Part shown: positions 38,995 through 48,450 of the stretch, piece by piece | Layout of the letters: each line of letters opens with the position of its first letter | Position numbering within the stretch: the first letter of the stretch is position 1 | DNA from: Natrinema ejinorense | GTDB lineage: Archaea > Halobacteriota > Halobacteria > Halobacteriales > Natrialbaceae | Length of the DNA: 64,000 nt | Direction: 5' to 3' | NCBI RefSeq assembly: GCF_002494345.1 | Contig: NZ_NXNI01000002.1 | Coordinates: 62,001-126,000, forward strand | Position numbers and translations under genes: made by a program | Notes under the pieces: generated by a model | The model's input: only the letters and a program-made list of their open reading frames with translations | Told to the model about the DNA's origin: nothing | Database searches by the model: none

Positions 38995-39309
38995 AATTAC
39001 CGCCGACTGGGGCGATACCGACGCGGACGGGTTCACCGACAGAAGAAACGGGCCGAGTGCCTCGGGGTCGGACGGAACCCCTTCGCTCTCCCGTGATAAC
39101 GAGCGAGCTTTGCTCTCTCGAACCACTCGACGAGCGAGCGGATCGTCTGTGCCTGGCGAAACGAGTCGGGATCGAGCGTGACGACCGGGACGAAATCGAG
39201 ACGTCGATCGAGTGTCCGACCGGCGACGGGAACATCGCCCTTGGGGGTGCGATTTCGGGACTGATAGAAGGAGTGAAGCGAGCAAAACGGCACACGGTCG
39301 ACCAGCCGT
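38995..39309. other. Convergent intergenic region
   Basis: It lies between two converging genes and holds no gene I recognise. GAGAGCAAAGCTCGCTC (minus strand near 39095-39120) is an imperfect palindrome and may act in termination. Confidence 0.4.
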
Positions 39310-40944
39310 TCAACTGTATTTTTGCTGTTCCTGCTCGCGGAGTTCGACGCGGCGGATCTTGCCGCTCGAGGTCTTGGGGAGTTCGTCGACGAACTCGATT
39401 CGTCGGGGGTACTTGTACGGGGCCGTCTCCGCTTTCATGTACTCCTGCAGTTCGTCTTTCAGCCCCTCGCTTCCCTCGTAGCCGTCGTCGAGGATGACGT
39501 AGGTCTTGACGACGCTGCCGCGTTCCTCGTGTGGGCTATCGACTGCGGCGGCCTCTGCGACCGCGTCGTGGCTCACGAGCGCGTCCTCGACCTCGAACGG
39601 ACCGATTCGGTAGCCCGAGGAGATGATGACATCGTCGGCCCGCCCCTCGAAGAAGACGTAGCCGTCCTCGTCACGTGAGGCGAGGTCGCCGGTGCGATAG
39701 TAGTCGCCCGAGAGTTTCTCCTCGTCGAGTTCGGGCTTCCCGTAGTACCCATCGAAGATCGCAGGTGAGTCGACGGGGACCGCAATCTCACCGATCTCGC
39801 CCGTTTCGACCTCTTCGTCGGCATTCATCTCGATGATCGTGGCGCCGACACCGGGCGTCGGCTTGCCCATGCTGCCGGGCTTGACGTCGATCCCGGGGTA
39901 GTTAGTCACGAGCGCGACCGTTTCGGTCTGCCCATAGCCGTCGCGCGGGGTGACGCCCCAGGCTTCCTCGATGCGCTCCATCGGCTCCCGATTGAGGGGT
40001 TCACCGGCCGAGAGCGTATCGTCGAGTTGGACGTCGTAGGACTCGAGATCGGCGTTGGCGAACATCCGATACTGGGTGGGCACGGCACAGAGCTTGGTGA
40101 CGCCTTCCGCCTCGAGGATCTCGAGGAACGTCTCCACCTCGAACTCGCCATCGTAGATCAGTTGCGTCGCGCCGGTGGTCAGGCCGACGCCGACGGGGCT
40201 CCAGAACCATTTCGCCCAGCCGGTGCCGGTCGTCGCCCAGAGCAGTTCCTCCTCGAGGTCGGTGTCCTCGTCGATACCCCACCAGTACGGCGCATTGACC
40301 CGATTGAAACAGTACTGCCAGCGGTGTTTATGGAGAACGGGCTTTGGCTGGCCGGTCGTCCCACTGGTGTAGTTGATCGACATCGGATCGTCGGCACCGA
40401 GGTCGGGTCCCTCGTAGTCGGTCGACTGGCCGTCGACGACCGATTCGTAGGTCGTCCAGCGATCGTCGACGAGATCGTCGTCATTGCCGTCGAGGACGAT
40501 CACGCGCTCGAGGGGAGTGTCGTCCAGAACGGGTTCGACCATGTCGGTGAGGCTCTCGTGGACGACGATCGTGGTCGCCTCGCAGTCGTTGGCGCGAAAC
40601 TCGATGTCCTTTGAGCGCAGCATCGAGGAACACGGAACCAGCAACCCGCCGGTCGACAGCGCCCCGAGCTGGATGGCGAACGTCTCAGGGTGGCGCGGGA
40701 GCAGGTGCATGACCCGGTCGCCCTCACCGACGCCGAGTTCCTCGAGACCGTTGGCGAAACGATTCTTGTCGTCGCGTACGTCAGCGTAGGTCCGTTCGGT
40801 CCGATAGCCCTCCTCGTTCATGAAGTGGACGGCGACCCGATCGCCGAACTCCACAGCGTGCGACTCGACGGTCGACATAACCGTGTACGATTCCGGAATA
40901 TCCCATTCGAACGCCTCGACTGTGGCATCGTATTCCACACTCAT
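39310..40944 (-). CDS. Medium-chain type acyl-CoA synthetase
   Basis: A 544-residue AMP-forming ligase with the P-loop INYTSGTTGQPKPVLHKH (near 190-207), the A5 region RDGYGQTETVAL, the A7 hinge YYRTGDLASRDEDGYVFFEGRADD and the catalytic lysine in LPKTSSGKIRRVEL at the C-terminus. Gaps around the WATTGTGWAKWFWSP region resemble acetyl/butyryl/medium-chain acyl-CoA synthetases. It would activate the acid that feeds the cluster. A TATA-like TATTAATG near 40969 lies before its start. Confidence 0.9.
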   Translation of the reverse strand: MSVEYDATVEAFEWDIPESYTVMSTVESHAVEFGDRVAVHFMNEEGYRTERTYADVRDDKNRFANGLEELGVGEGDRVMHLLPRHPETFAIQLGALSTGGLLVPCSSMLRSKDIEFRANDCEATTIVVHESLTDMVEPVLDDTPLERVIVLDGNDDDLVDDRWTTYESVVDGQSTDYEGPDLGADDPMSINYTSGTTGQPKPVLHKHRWQYCFNRVNAPYWWGIDEDTDLEEELLWATTGTGWAKWFWSPVGVGLTTGATQLIYDGEFEVETFLEILEAEGVTKLCAVPTQYRMFANADLESYDVQLDDTLSAGEPLNREPMERIEEAWGVTPRDGYGQTETVALVTNYPGIDVKPGSMGKPTPGVGATIIEMNADEEVETGEIGEIAVPVDSPAIFDGYYGKPELDEEKLSGDYYRTGDLASRDEDGYVFFEGRADDVIISSGYRIGPFEVEDALVSHDAVAEAAAVDSPHEERGSVVKTYVILDDGYEGSEGLKDELQEYMKAETAPYKYPRRIEFVDELPKTSSGKIRRVELREQEQQKYS

Positions 40945-41176
40945 GTGTGGATAATCATACGATCTTCGTATTAATGTTTTGTTGTCCGTGCCGATTTACA
41001 CGGAAAGCCGACCAGTGGACCAAGATAGATTCGAGAATCCGTCCTGTGTCACGTAGTGGGTAGTCTATCGAACGGTCCGGCTGCCAGTGTCCAAACGAGC
41101 GTGCGCGAGCACACGAACGTGTGTTTCGACTGATCAATAACAAGATTTTAGACACCGACCGATGATAATCGCAGTA

Positions 41177-42877
41177 ATGTTCGACTCGAACGAGTTGGAC
41201 GACATTCGCCAGCAACGAGAACGATGGGAAACAAACACTCTCGAGCCCGCACTCGAGGCCCATGGAGAGCGAAACGAACGCTTCGCGACGGTTTCAAATC
41301 ACGAGGTAGACCGATTATACACCCCTGAAGACATCGACGACGTAGACTTCGACGAGGACCTCGGTTTCCCCGGTGAGCCGCCGTATACGCGTGGGCCGTA
41401 TCCGACGATGTACCGCGGCCGGACGTGGACGATGCGGCAATTCGCCGGATTCGGTACTGCCGAGGAGACCAACGAGCGTTTCCACTACCTGATCGAGGAG
41501 GGCCAAACCGGGCTCTCGACGGCGTTCGACATGCCATCGTTGATGGGGCTCGACTCGGACGCGCCGATGAGTCAGGGAGAGGTCGGGAAAGAGGGTGTCG
41601 CCGTCGACACGCTACGGGACATGGAAATCCTCTTCGACGGGATCGACATCAGCGAGGTCTCCACGTCCTTTACCATCAACCCCTCCGCAGCAGTCATCTA
41701 CGCGATGTACATCGCGCTGGCCGACCAGCAGGACGTTCCGCGCGAAGAGATCCGGGGAACTCTCCAGAACGATATGCTCAAGGAGTTCATCGCCCAGCGC
41801 GAGTGGGTCGTCTCCCCGGAGCCGTCGCTCGATGTCGTCACCGACACGATCGAGTTCGCAGTCGAGGAAACGCCGAAGTTTCATCCCGTTTCCATCTCCG
41901 GCTATCACATTCGGGAGGCCGGCTCGACGGCCGTCCAAGAGGCCGCGTTCACGCTCGCGGACGGATTCGCCTACGTCGAGGACTGCCTCGATCGCGGCCT
42001 TGACGTTGACGAGTTCGGTCCACTGCTTTCCTTTTTCTTCAACTGTCACAACTCCATCTTCGAGGAAATCGCGAAGTTCCGCGCGTCCCGCCGGATTTAC
42101 GCTCGCGTGATGGAAGACTGGTACGATGCCGAGAACCCCGAGTCGAAGCGGATGAAGTTCCACACGCAGACGGCGGGTCAGTCGCTAACGGCCCAACAGC
42201 CGCTGAACAACATTTCTCGCGTGACGATCCAGGCACTGGCGGCCATCTTCGGCGGCACGCAGTCGCTGCACACCAACAGCTTCGACGAGGCGCTCGCGCT
42301 GCCGAGCGAGAAGGCCGTCCGCGTCGCCCTGCGAACCCAGCAGATCATCGCCGAGGAGTCCGGCGCGGCAGATATTGTCGACCCGATGGGTGGCAGCTTC
42401 GCCATCGAGGCGCTGACGAATGAACTCGAGGAAGAGATCATGACCTACATCGAGGAGATCAGGGAGATGGGCGACGGCTCGGTTCGTGATGGTGTCCTCG
42501 AAGGCATCGATCAGGGGTACTTCCACCGTGAGATCGGTGAAGCGAGCTACGAGTACCAGCAGCGGGTCGAACGCGGCGAGGAGGTCGTCGTTGGCGTCAA
42601 CGAGTACACCATCGAGGAAGACACCTCGCCGGACATCCTCGAGGTCGACGAGACGACTCGCGACCGCCAACTCACGCGACTCGAGGAGGTCAAGGCCGAG
42701 CGCGACGACGAAGAAGTCGACGCGACGCTCGAGGCGCTGTCGGACGCGGTCGAGAACGACGAGAACGTCATGCCGTCCATCATCGACGCGGTGAAGGCCT
42801 ATGCGTCGATGGGGGAGATCATGCAGGTGTTCGAGGACCACTACGGCGCCTACCAGGAGAACATCACGCCGGTCTAA
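41177..42877 (+). CDS. mutA: Methylmalonyl-CoA mutase large subunit (catalytic part)
   Basis: A 566-residue MCM catalytic barrel. YTRGPYPTMYRGRTWTMRQFAGF (in parts), GLSTAFDMPSLMGLDSD and FHTQTAGQSLTAQQPLNN are near-invariant in MCM. The B12-binding domain is absent, as in archaea where it is a separate small subunit; none is found in this window. It converts methylmalonyl-CoA and succinyl-CoA, the exit route for propionyl-CoA, which suits a cluster that degrades odd-chain or branched acids. ATG 41177 (MFDSNEL) is preferred over an ATG five codons upstream. Confidence 0.92.
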   Translation: MFDSNELDDIRQQRERWETNTLEPALEAHGERNERFATVSNHEVDRLYTPEDIDDVDFDEDLGFPGEPPYTRGPYPTMYRGRTWTMRQFAGFGTAEETNERFHYLIEEGQTGLSTAFDMPSLMGLDSDAPMSQGEVGKEGVAVDTLRDMEILFDGIDISEVSTSFTINPSAAVIYAMYIALADQQDVPREEIRGTLQNDMLKEFIAQREWVVSPEPSLDVVTDTIEFAVEETPKFHPVSISGYHIREAGSTAVQEAAFTLADGFAYVEDCLDRGLDVDEFGPLLSFFFNCHNSIFEEIAKFRASRRIYARVMEDWYDAENPESKRMKFHTQTAGQSLTAQQPLNNISRVTIQALAAIFGGTQSLHTNSFDEALALPSEKAVRVALRTQQIIAEESGAADIVDPMGGSFAIEALTNELEEEIMTYIEEIREMGDGSVRDGVLEGIDQGYFHREIGEASYEYQQRVERGEEVVVGVNEYTIEEDTSPDILEVDETTRDRQLTRLEEVKAERDDEEVDATLEALSDAVENDENVMPSIIDAVKAYASMGEIMQVFEDHYGAYQENITPV

Positions 42878-43409
42878 GGATCGATACGCTCGCTGTGGTG
42901 TGCAGGTGTGATGTACACGCAGAGGATGGTCCCTTCGTTTACGTCGATCCCTGGGCCGAGCGAACGAACCTGGTGACCCACTGCCTCGCTCGGCGACTAC
43001 CATGAACGCCTTCGCCCAGACGCTCGAGTCCCGAGCCGCTCGCCGATTCCCACGCTCTTCGGAAGCGAATTGATGGTCGAACAACGCTGCCGCTGTGGAA
43101 GCGTCGCGGGTAAGGACGATGCATCACTTTACGCGACTCTATTCCTCGTTGAAGTGGTCTGTCGGATGGGAGTTTGGGATGTCACTCGTCGATCCGTTCA
43201 GCGAGTGCGACGCGGCGGAATTCGATGGACCTTGGGAGCGGACGGTTGCGCGCTTCGAGAGACACAAGCGGATTTTCGCTCGCTCGACGTCGAACGCGCT
43301 CACCACGTAATCTGGTACTGGGGACATCGACTGGCTGATAGCGTCTCATACCCGCTGACGTCCACGAGAGCTTCGCTCTCGTGTGGCCTCTTGGAGCGAT
43401 TTGCGCCCC
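42878..43409. other. Intergenic stretch before a transposase relic
   Basis: No gene is recognised. An ATG frame from 43119 with one stop near 43309 reads plausibly but matches no family I know; it may be a decayed 5' part of the transposase relic that follows. Confidence 0.35.
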
Positions 43410-43874
43410 AATGGTCGGCGAATCGTTGATTCGCCTCGACAGCAGAACGCGAAACGTTCTGAGGACGGCGAAGCTGTCGCGGGTCGCTATTGATGGGACT
43501 GCTGTCGAGATCGATGGCGAATAGTCTTGAGGACATACTGCAACAGACCGTGGCTCACGGCTGATTCTCGATGTCGCGGTTTTCGGACGACGAAGTACCG
43601 ATCCAGTCGCGACGTTCCTGCAGAAATTGACCAGGAACACGATCCCTCTGAAGCTGTGTTTCTGGTCGATGGCTACGGGAATTTGATTGCCCTCACTCGA
43701 GTGAGATTGAGCGGTCAGCTCGACTATGTCGACCGAACCCGTATCGAAAAGCGGTTCCACACGCTCAAACAGCGGGCCGACCGCTTCCATAATTCCTGGG
43801 TTGGCAATCGGGCCAGCGTCAGAACGTCACTTGAGCAGTTCGCACACTACTACACCACACAACGACTATATTGA
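43410..43874 (+). pseudogene. DDE transposase relic (ISNpe8-like, IS6-related)
   Basis: The fragments line up in order: VAIDGTAVEIDGE (first Asp), then after stops and a frameshift LILDVAVFGRRSTDPVATFLQKL, then EAVFLVDGYGNLIALTRVRL, and LDYVDRTRIEKRFHTLKQRA with DRFHNSWVGNRASVRTSLEQ at the end. This is the haloarchaeal integrase-core transposase pattern. Stops at about 43522 and 43528 and a shift near 43628 show decay. Confidence 0.7.
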
Positions 43875-44225
43875 TTACTTAATAGATAGATACAAACAAT
43901 GGTTCTAAGCTAGACAGTTCACGAAGGCGAACGATCTCAACTACTCGTCACGGGTTGCCTTGGCGTTGCTAAAACAGCCGATAAAGAGTGAGTCCGCCGT
44001 TTCACCTCTTGAAAAATACGCTCTACGCTGTTCCGGTTTCCGTGGTGATCGCATCTGAAATCGGGGCCATGTCGAGAGCAGGCGTCTTGGAGCGGTGTGG
44101 ACCCATCGACGAGAAATACGCCGTCATCGACATAATCTTTCTCGCACAGTTCGGCGAAGAACGGATGTGCAAAAACGCTCGTTCTCGCCGATTCAAGCTT
44201 TGTATGGAGCAAATCGTTTGAATCT

Positions 44226-44233
44226 GAATCGAC
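44226..44233. repeat. Target site duplication, left
   Basis: GAATCGAC next to the left inverted repeat of the IS5-family element; the same 8 bases follow the right end at 45174-45181. Confidence 0.85.
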
Positions 44234-45173
44234 GGCTGTGTTGAATCGCCATACAGCGGTGGATTTCACTGTTTGACAGCCCGCTTGATGTTATAGACGA
44301 CACACATCAGGGTAATTTCACGGAACTCTCGATACCAGGTACGCGCTCGCACGGCGTAGCCGAGCGAGCGCTTGATGGCGGAGTTCACGGTTTCAGTCAT
44401 TGATCGCTGAGCGTACCGATCTTCGTCAATACGAGCGTTGTGAGCGTGATCGTAGGGAGCGAAGATCCGGTGTTTGATCAGCGGGCGAATGTCGAGTTTG
44501 CGGAGCTGGTCGCGGAGCGCTTGCTTATCGTAGCCCTTGTCAGCGGCAAGGGATCGCAGATCGCCCGCGTTCCGGCGGGCGATCTGCTCGGCGAGGTCTG
44601 CGTCGCTTCCTTCTAACGTCGTTGAGCAGTGAAGATCGAGAACAGCTTGCGTTGCTGTATCGACGAGTTTTGTAACTTTGAGCGTTTGAACGCGGTAATT
44701 GGTTCGGTGGCAGTAGTGGCGGCTCGCACGATCACGTTCGTAGAATGTTGCGTCGATAGCAGCGTGTTCAGAGGGGTTGTGCAACTGCGCCGACTGGTGC
44801 AGTAGCACTCGACAGACACTCATTTCGATCCGATCAAACGCCTTACACAGCGTAGATGGAGCGGGGAGATCGGCCACGTCAAGGCCGATATCCCCTGTTA
44901 TTTGCGGCATTTCCTTCAACAGATCGATCGTCATCCGGTAGGACGTATCGAGGTAAATCCGGAGGCAATGCAGCGAAATGAGGGCATAGTCGGCGAATCC
45001 GCCGCCACCAGTCGGGGCGGCGGATTCGCCTCGTTCACCCGTAACTCTTTGTGCAATCGAGACGCAACGCTCGGTGAAGCGGGAGATTTGTGTCATGGAC
45101 AACCAAATTTTCCCGCTTCAACTCCTTCGATTTACTGACCTTCCCCGACGCCATCTAGTGATTCAACGCAGCC
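44234..45173 (-). mobile_element. Intact IS5-family insertion sequence, 940 bp
   Basis: Terminal inverted repeats GGCTGTGTTGAATC (left) and the complement of GATTCAACGCAGCC (right) differ at one position. They bound an intact transposase gene on the minus strand. Direct 8-bp duplications GAATCGAC flank the element. A relic of the same family, with the same end sequence, is at 63040-63237. Confidence 0.88.
44266..45096 (-). CDS. IS5 family transposase
   Basis: A 276-residue DDE transposase, full length for haloarchaeal IS5-group elements. It has DLPAPSTLCKAFDRIEMSV, AAIDATFYERDRASRHYC (first Asp), SLAADKGYDKQALRDQL (second Asp) and the C-terminal QRSMTETVNSAIKRSLGYAV with the catalytic Glu, ending NIKRAVKQ. 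No frameshift or stop is seen, so it may still be active. The Met at 45096 is preferred to the one two codons upstream. Confidence 0.9.
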   Translation of the reverse strand: MTQISRFTERCVSIAQRVTGERGESAAPTGGGGFADYALISLHCLRIYLDTSYRMTIDLLKEMPQITGDIGLDVADLPAPSTLCKAFDRIEMSVCRVLLHQSAQLHNPSEHAAIDATFYERDRASRHYCHRTNYRVQTLKVTKLVDTATQAVLDLHCSTTLEGSDADLAEQIARRNAGDLRSLAADKGYDKQALRDQLRKLDIRPLIKHRIFAPYDHAHNARIDEDRYAQRSMTETVNSAIKRSLGYAVRARTWYREFREITLMCVVYNIKRAVKQ

Positions 45174-45181
45174 GAATCGAC
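45174..45181. repeat. Target site duplication, right
   Basis: GAATCGAC directly after the right inverted repeat of the IS5-family element, matching 44226-44233. Confidence 0.85.
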
Positions 45182-45369
45182 TGCAGCGTACAGCCAATAT
45201 CGCTCCTCACCGAATTGGATCACGGTCGCGTCAATCGCAACGTGATCCGGGCTTCGTCCATCTTCGGGCTGTAGGTCGGCTTTGTTATTCCAGTTGTGAA
45301 CAGTCGAACACGTCCCGTTCAATACTATTTATCAATAGTAGAGATTATATTTAGAATAGATATTTCTGC

Positions 45370-46150
45370 AGGACGCGACGAAAAAGCGTGCCCGCACGAG
45401 GGCAGCCGTGACCTCGTCCGCTGGCGCACCCTCTGCCAGCGATTCGAGACGCATTACGCCCAGCGGGCAGTGCGATGGCGCCGCTCCCCGAGGTTGACGG
45501 CGGTAAGCCTGGCGACCAGCAGGCCTGGACGGCCAAACAGCGTCACGCCCTTCCTCGTCACGTCGGCGAGCGGACCCGCGACGCCATCGAGACGGATACG
45601 ATACTCCCGGCGGATTCTGATTCCCCTCGAGAGGCAGCGAGCACGTACACGGCGCTGAAAGCAACTCGTGACCGTGCCCTCGTGTTCGTCCTCGCGTACA
45701 CGGCTGTCCGGGTTGGCGACCTCCTTTGGAACCCGGAACGACCCGCGCCGGCGCGGGGTCCGGTTGGAGGGAATCTCGCTCGCCGACGGGATTCGAAGCT
45801 ATCGAAAGCTGATGGATCCACTACTCGAGCGCTGGCCAGTGCTCCCGACGTTCGATCAACGGGCGTTCGCGACGCTCGTGCAGAACGAACTGGCCGACCG
45901 AGGGGAACGCCCGGAGAGAGTCGACGAGCGACGTAACTCGTACGTCAGAGACCTCCTGTTCGCCCTCGAGGTGGGCATCCGGCCGCAATCGATTACGATG
46001 GACGGCGCCCGCACGGTCCGCAAATGGCACTCGGACGACGTGGCGATCGATATCGCCCATCCGAAATGACTATCTCGCGCCCCACGGCAGTCGCCGCGGG
46101 ACAGGCGAGGTCCTGGCTCGGGCCTCCGGCGACACCGTTGCTGCCCCGTA
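45370..46150 (+). pseudogene. Tyrosine integrase relic
   Basis: Reading across frames gives ATKKRARTRAAVTSSAGAPS, GGKPGDQQAWTAKQRHAL, LKATRDRALVFVLAYTAVRV (the first catalytic block; the usual RVGEL arginine is in VRVGDLL), RRRGVRLEGISLADG, SYRKLMDPLLERWPVLPTFD, and after a stop DYLAPHGSRRGTGEVLARAS (the H-x-x-R block). This is the order of a haloarchaeal XerC/D-type integrase. Frameshifts near 45460, 45740 and 46068 and the lost C-terminal tyrosine mean it is dead. It lies at the edge of the siderophore island. Confidence 0.75.
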
Positions 46151-46213
46151 CCCGTCGGTGGTCGACTGCCGCCCCGTACGTCCGTTCTGGGGCGACCGAT
46201 CCGCTCTACGCGC

Positions 46214-47029
46214 TCACTCCGCGAACCACGACAGACGTTCGCGGAGGATCTCGGCGGCGAAATCGTACTCGTTCCCGACGCTCAACAGTCGATACCCTCG
46301 CTCGATAGCCTGCTGAATGCCCCCTCGTCCGGTGAAGTTGCTGTGATACATCCCGAGCATGGGGATTCCCCGGTCGCGGCAGGTCTCCTCGACGTACTCG
46401 ATCCGATCACTGACCGCGGGGTGGTCGTACTCCAGCGGATGGCCCATCGATACACCGAGGTCGCCGGGCCCGGGAAACACGAAGTCCAATCCCGGCACGT
46501 CGAGGATTGCAGGGAGGTTCTCGACTGCCTGCTCTTCCTCGATGAGGGCTCCCAACTGAACGGCGTCGTCTTCGGTCCGGTAGTATGATGCACTATCCTC
46601 GAGGAACGCTGTGCCGTAGCCGCTCGAACGACCTTGGGAGAGCCCACGCGCGCCGGATTCGTCGCCGTACTCGAAATAACAGGCTTCGGCCGCGCGCCTG
46701 AGGTCGGTTGCCGTCTCGATACGCGGAATCACGACGTTTCGTACGCCTGCGTCCAGTACCTTCCTGACCGTCGCAGGGTTACTATCGGGGAGCCTGACGA
46801 CGAGTTCGACGTTTCCACACTCTCCGGCCCGGCTCAGTCGCTCCAGATTGGTTCCGTCCAACGGGCTGGCGTTCTTGTGTTCGAGATCGATCCAGACCCA
46901 GTCGAGGCCGACCAGCCCGTACAGTTCGATCAACGACTCAGCCGCCGTCTCGACGGCCGCCCCGACGTATACCGTCTCACTGTCGCCCAGACTTGAGAGA
47001 CGGTTCTCTCGAGGACCGGCTCCGCTCAC
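46214..47029 (-). CDS. HpcH/HpaI-type aldolase family protein
   Basis: A 271-residue protein of the HpcH/HpaI aldolase fold. It has GLVGLDWVWIDLEHKNASP (near 40-58), VVIPRIETATDLRRAAEA, an ALIEEEQAVENLPAILDVPG block with the metal-binding Glu, and LDFVFPGPGDLGVSMGHPL. These enzymes make or cleave hydroxy-keto acids such as those from pyruvate plus an aldehyde. It follows an iron box and a 20-codon micro-ORF whose TGA overlaps its GTG start. A job in supplying or altering a siderophore acyl building block is inference. Confidence 0.8.
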   Translation of the reverse strand: MSGAGPRENRLSSLGDSETVYVGAAVETAAESLIELYGLVGLDWVWIDLEHKNASPLDGTNLERLSRAGECGNVELVVRLPDSNPATVRKVLDAGVRNVVIPRIETATDLRRAAEACYFEYGDESGARGLSQGRSSGYGTAFLEDSASYYRTEDDAVQLGALIEEEQAVENLPAILDVPGLDFVFPGPGDLGVSMGHPLEYDHPAVSDRIEYVEETCRDRGIPMLGMYHSNFTGRGGIQQAIERGYRLLSVGNEYDFAAEILRERLSWFAE

Positions 47030-47088
47030 GTCGGCTCCCCCGATTCGTCCCAGTGGCCGAAAGCGCTGCGAGGATCGTTTGTCGACAT
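47026..47088 (-). CDS. 20-codon micro-ORF between iron box and aldolase gene
   Basis: ATG 47088 lies 11 nt past the iron box at 47100-47115 and about 26 nt past a TATA-like TATCTTTA, the position of a leaderless start. The frame reads MSTNDPRSAFGHWDESGEPT and its TGA (47028-47026) overlaps the aldolase GTG (GTGA). A purine-rich GGGGGAG inside its end could serve as ribosome binding site for the GTG. Same layout as at 48447, 48563 and 58010. Confidence 0.5.
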   Translation of the reverse strand: MSTNDPRSAFGHWDESGEPT

Positions 47089-47099
47089 GTGTCCCAGTA

Positions 47100-47115
47100 T
47101 TTAGGCAAGCCTAAA
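47100..47115. promoter_or_regulatory. Iron box (DtxR-type operator)
   Basis: TTTAGGCAAGCCTAAA is a perfect palindrome with a 2-bp centre, like operators of haloarchaeal DtxR-family iron repressors. It overlaps the core promoter of the aldolase unit. Confidence 0.8.
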
Positions 47116-47160
47116 GATAGGTGTGGTTCGTCACGGAACGTGGGTTCCGTGGGAGGATGG

Positions 47161-48450
47161 TCACCCATGGAGCAACTCGACGCAGTCGCGCAACGACGGG
47201 ATGGAACCGGCTCCGACGAGACGCCACACCACGACGACGGAGGCGAGGGAGAGCGCTGCGATGGCGAGGAAGGGGGCGAAGAACCCGGCAGGCGCCAGCA
47301 CACCGGATACGAGCGGGCCGAGGGCGAACCCGACGCTCGACGCTGTCGTCACGAACGCCAGCTGTTCGCCGGAGTGTGCCTCGTCCGCGACGTCTGCCGC
47401 GAGCGCGTAGCCGGGTGCGACGACGGCGGCGACTGTCGCACCCTGGAGTCCTCGGACGAGGACGAACGCGCCAAGCGTGTGGACGAGACCGGTCGCTGCC
47501 ACGAGCGGGACGCTCGCCAGCAGGCCGCCCAGGATCATCGGCGGGCGACTGTACCGATCGGTCCAGCGTCCGACGGGGAACTGGACTAGGAGTCGAGTGA
47601 TGGTGGGAATCGCGAACACGATCCCGAACCCGGTCTTCGAGCCCCCGAGCCGACCGACGATTGTCTCTTCGAGGGAGACGATAGCCGAGATACCCATCAT
47701 GAGTACGGAGACCGCGACCGCAACTCCGATGAGCGTCCGCGCTTGCCGACTGCTCGTGAACTGGGGGCGCAATCCGCCGTCGTCGGACTCGGACTTGCCG
47801 CTGCTTCGACCGGGGTTGACTGTTGGAACGGCCAATCGGATCAGGAGAACGCTGCCGCCAACCAAGAGCGCGCCGCAGGCGAACGCCGACCTGAGCCCGA
47901 ACTGGTCGGCCAGTGCGCCGCCCAGTACTGGCCCGACGCCCCAGCCCAGCGTCCGGAGCGTCGAGATCGCGCTCATCCCGCCGCCCCGGTTGTCTGTCGT
48001 CGTGAGCGAATCGACCAACGCCATCAACGCCGGTGTTGCTGCCGCCAGTGCGATTCCTTGGAGTACACGCAGGGACAGTAATCCCCCGACAGTGCCGACG
48101 AAACCGTACCCGAGGACAGTGGCGCTACTGACTGCGAACCCGATCTCGAGCAGGGAGTTCCGGACGCCGAATCGGTCCGAAAGCCGTCCGAAGGGGATCT
48201 GACAGATCGACCGGACGGCCCCAAGCGTCGAGAAGAAGACGCCGACGAGGAGTTCGTTCGAGACGGCGATGCCAACGACGGTCGCCGGAACGAGTGGGGA
48301 GTGCAACCCGGTGATCAGCGACGCCATGAGCGGGACGACCATCGACGCACCGGCCGCCGAGAGCCCCTGACCGATCCCCAGACCCGCGACGCTGCGGGAC
48401 AGGCCGGCAGCAGCGAGCCGACGCCGGACGACTTCGAGCGTCCCACTCAC
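47161..48450 (-). CDS. MFS transporter, probable siderophore carrier
   Basis: A 429-residue major facilitator with about twelve helices. The loop motif GRLSDRFGVRNSLLEIG (near 99-115) follows helix 2-3, and a second GRWTDRYSRPPMILGG lies in the C-terminal half. It reads as a drug/siderophore efflux type. An iron box at 48542 and a 31-residue micro-ORF ending in a GTGA overlap precede its GTG start at 48450. Export of the siderophore made by the adjacent genes is the likely role; uptake cannot be excluded. Confidence 0.85.
   Translation of the reverse strand: MSGTLEVVRRRLAAAGLSRSVAGLGIGQGLSAAGASMVVPLMASLITGLHSPLVPATVVGIAVSNELLVGVFFSTLGAVRSICQIPFGRLSDRFGVRNSLLEIGFAVSSATVLGYGFVGTVGGLLSLRVLQGIALAAATPALMALVDSLTTTDNRGGGMSAISTLRTLGWGVGPVLGGALADQFGLRSAFACGALLVGGSVLLIRLAVPTVNPGRSSGKSESDDGGLRPQFTSSRQARTLIGVAVAVSVLMMGISAIVSLEETIVGRLGGSKTGFGIVFAIPTITRLLVQFPVGRWTDRYSRPPMILGGLLASVPLVAATGLVHTLGAFVLVRGLQGATVAAVVAPGYALAADVADEAHSGEQLAFVTTASSVGFALGPLVSGVLAPAGFFAPFLAIAALSLASVVVVWRLVGAGSIPSLRDCVELLHG

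Larger units (their letters stand above)
43937..45330 (-). pseudogene. IS6 family transposase gene split by an IS5 insertion
   Basis: The 5' half (about 45330-45182) reads CSTVHNWNNKADLQPEDGRS, HVAIDATVIQFGEERYWLYA and AAVDS; the 3' half (about 44225-43937) continues DSNDLLHTKLESARTSVFA, DDGVFLVDGSTPLQDACSRH and HGNRNSVERIFQEVKRRT. Removing the insertion and one copy of the 8-bp duplication restores a continuous reading AAVDSDSNDLL. The C-terminal end is also decayed (frameshift near 43985, stop before LRSFAF). Confidence 0.8.

Noticed and set aside
43119-43310. ATG frame ending in a stop near 43309 as an independent gene
   Set aside because: No motif; equally readable in antisense; probably flanking DNA or a decayed part of the transposase relic.
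47086-47089. ATG 47088 as an extended start of the aldolase gene
   Set aside because: Codon-by-codon reading shows it reaches a TGA at 47028-47026 in another frame, so it is a separate micro-ORF and not an N-terminal extension.
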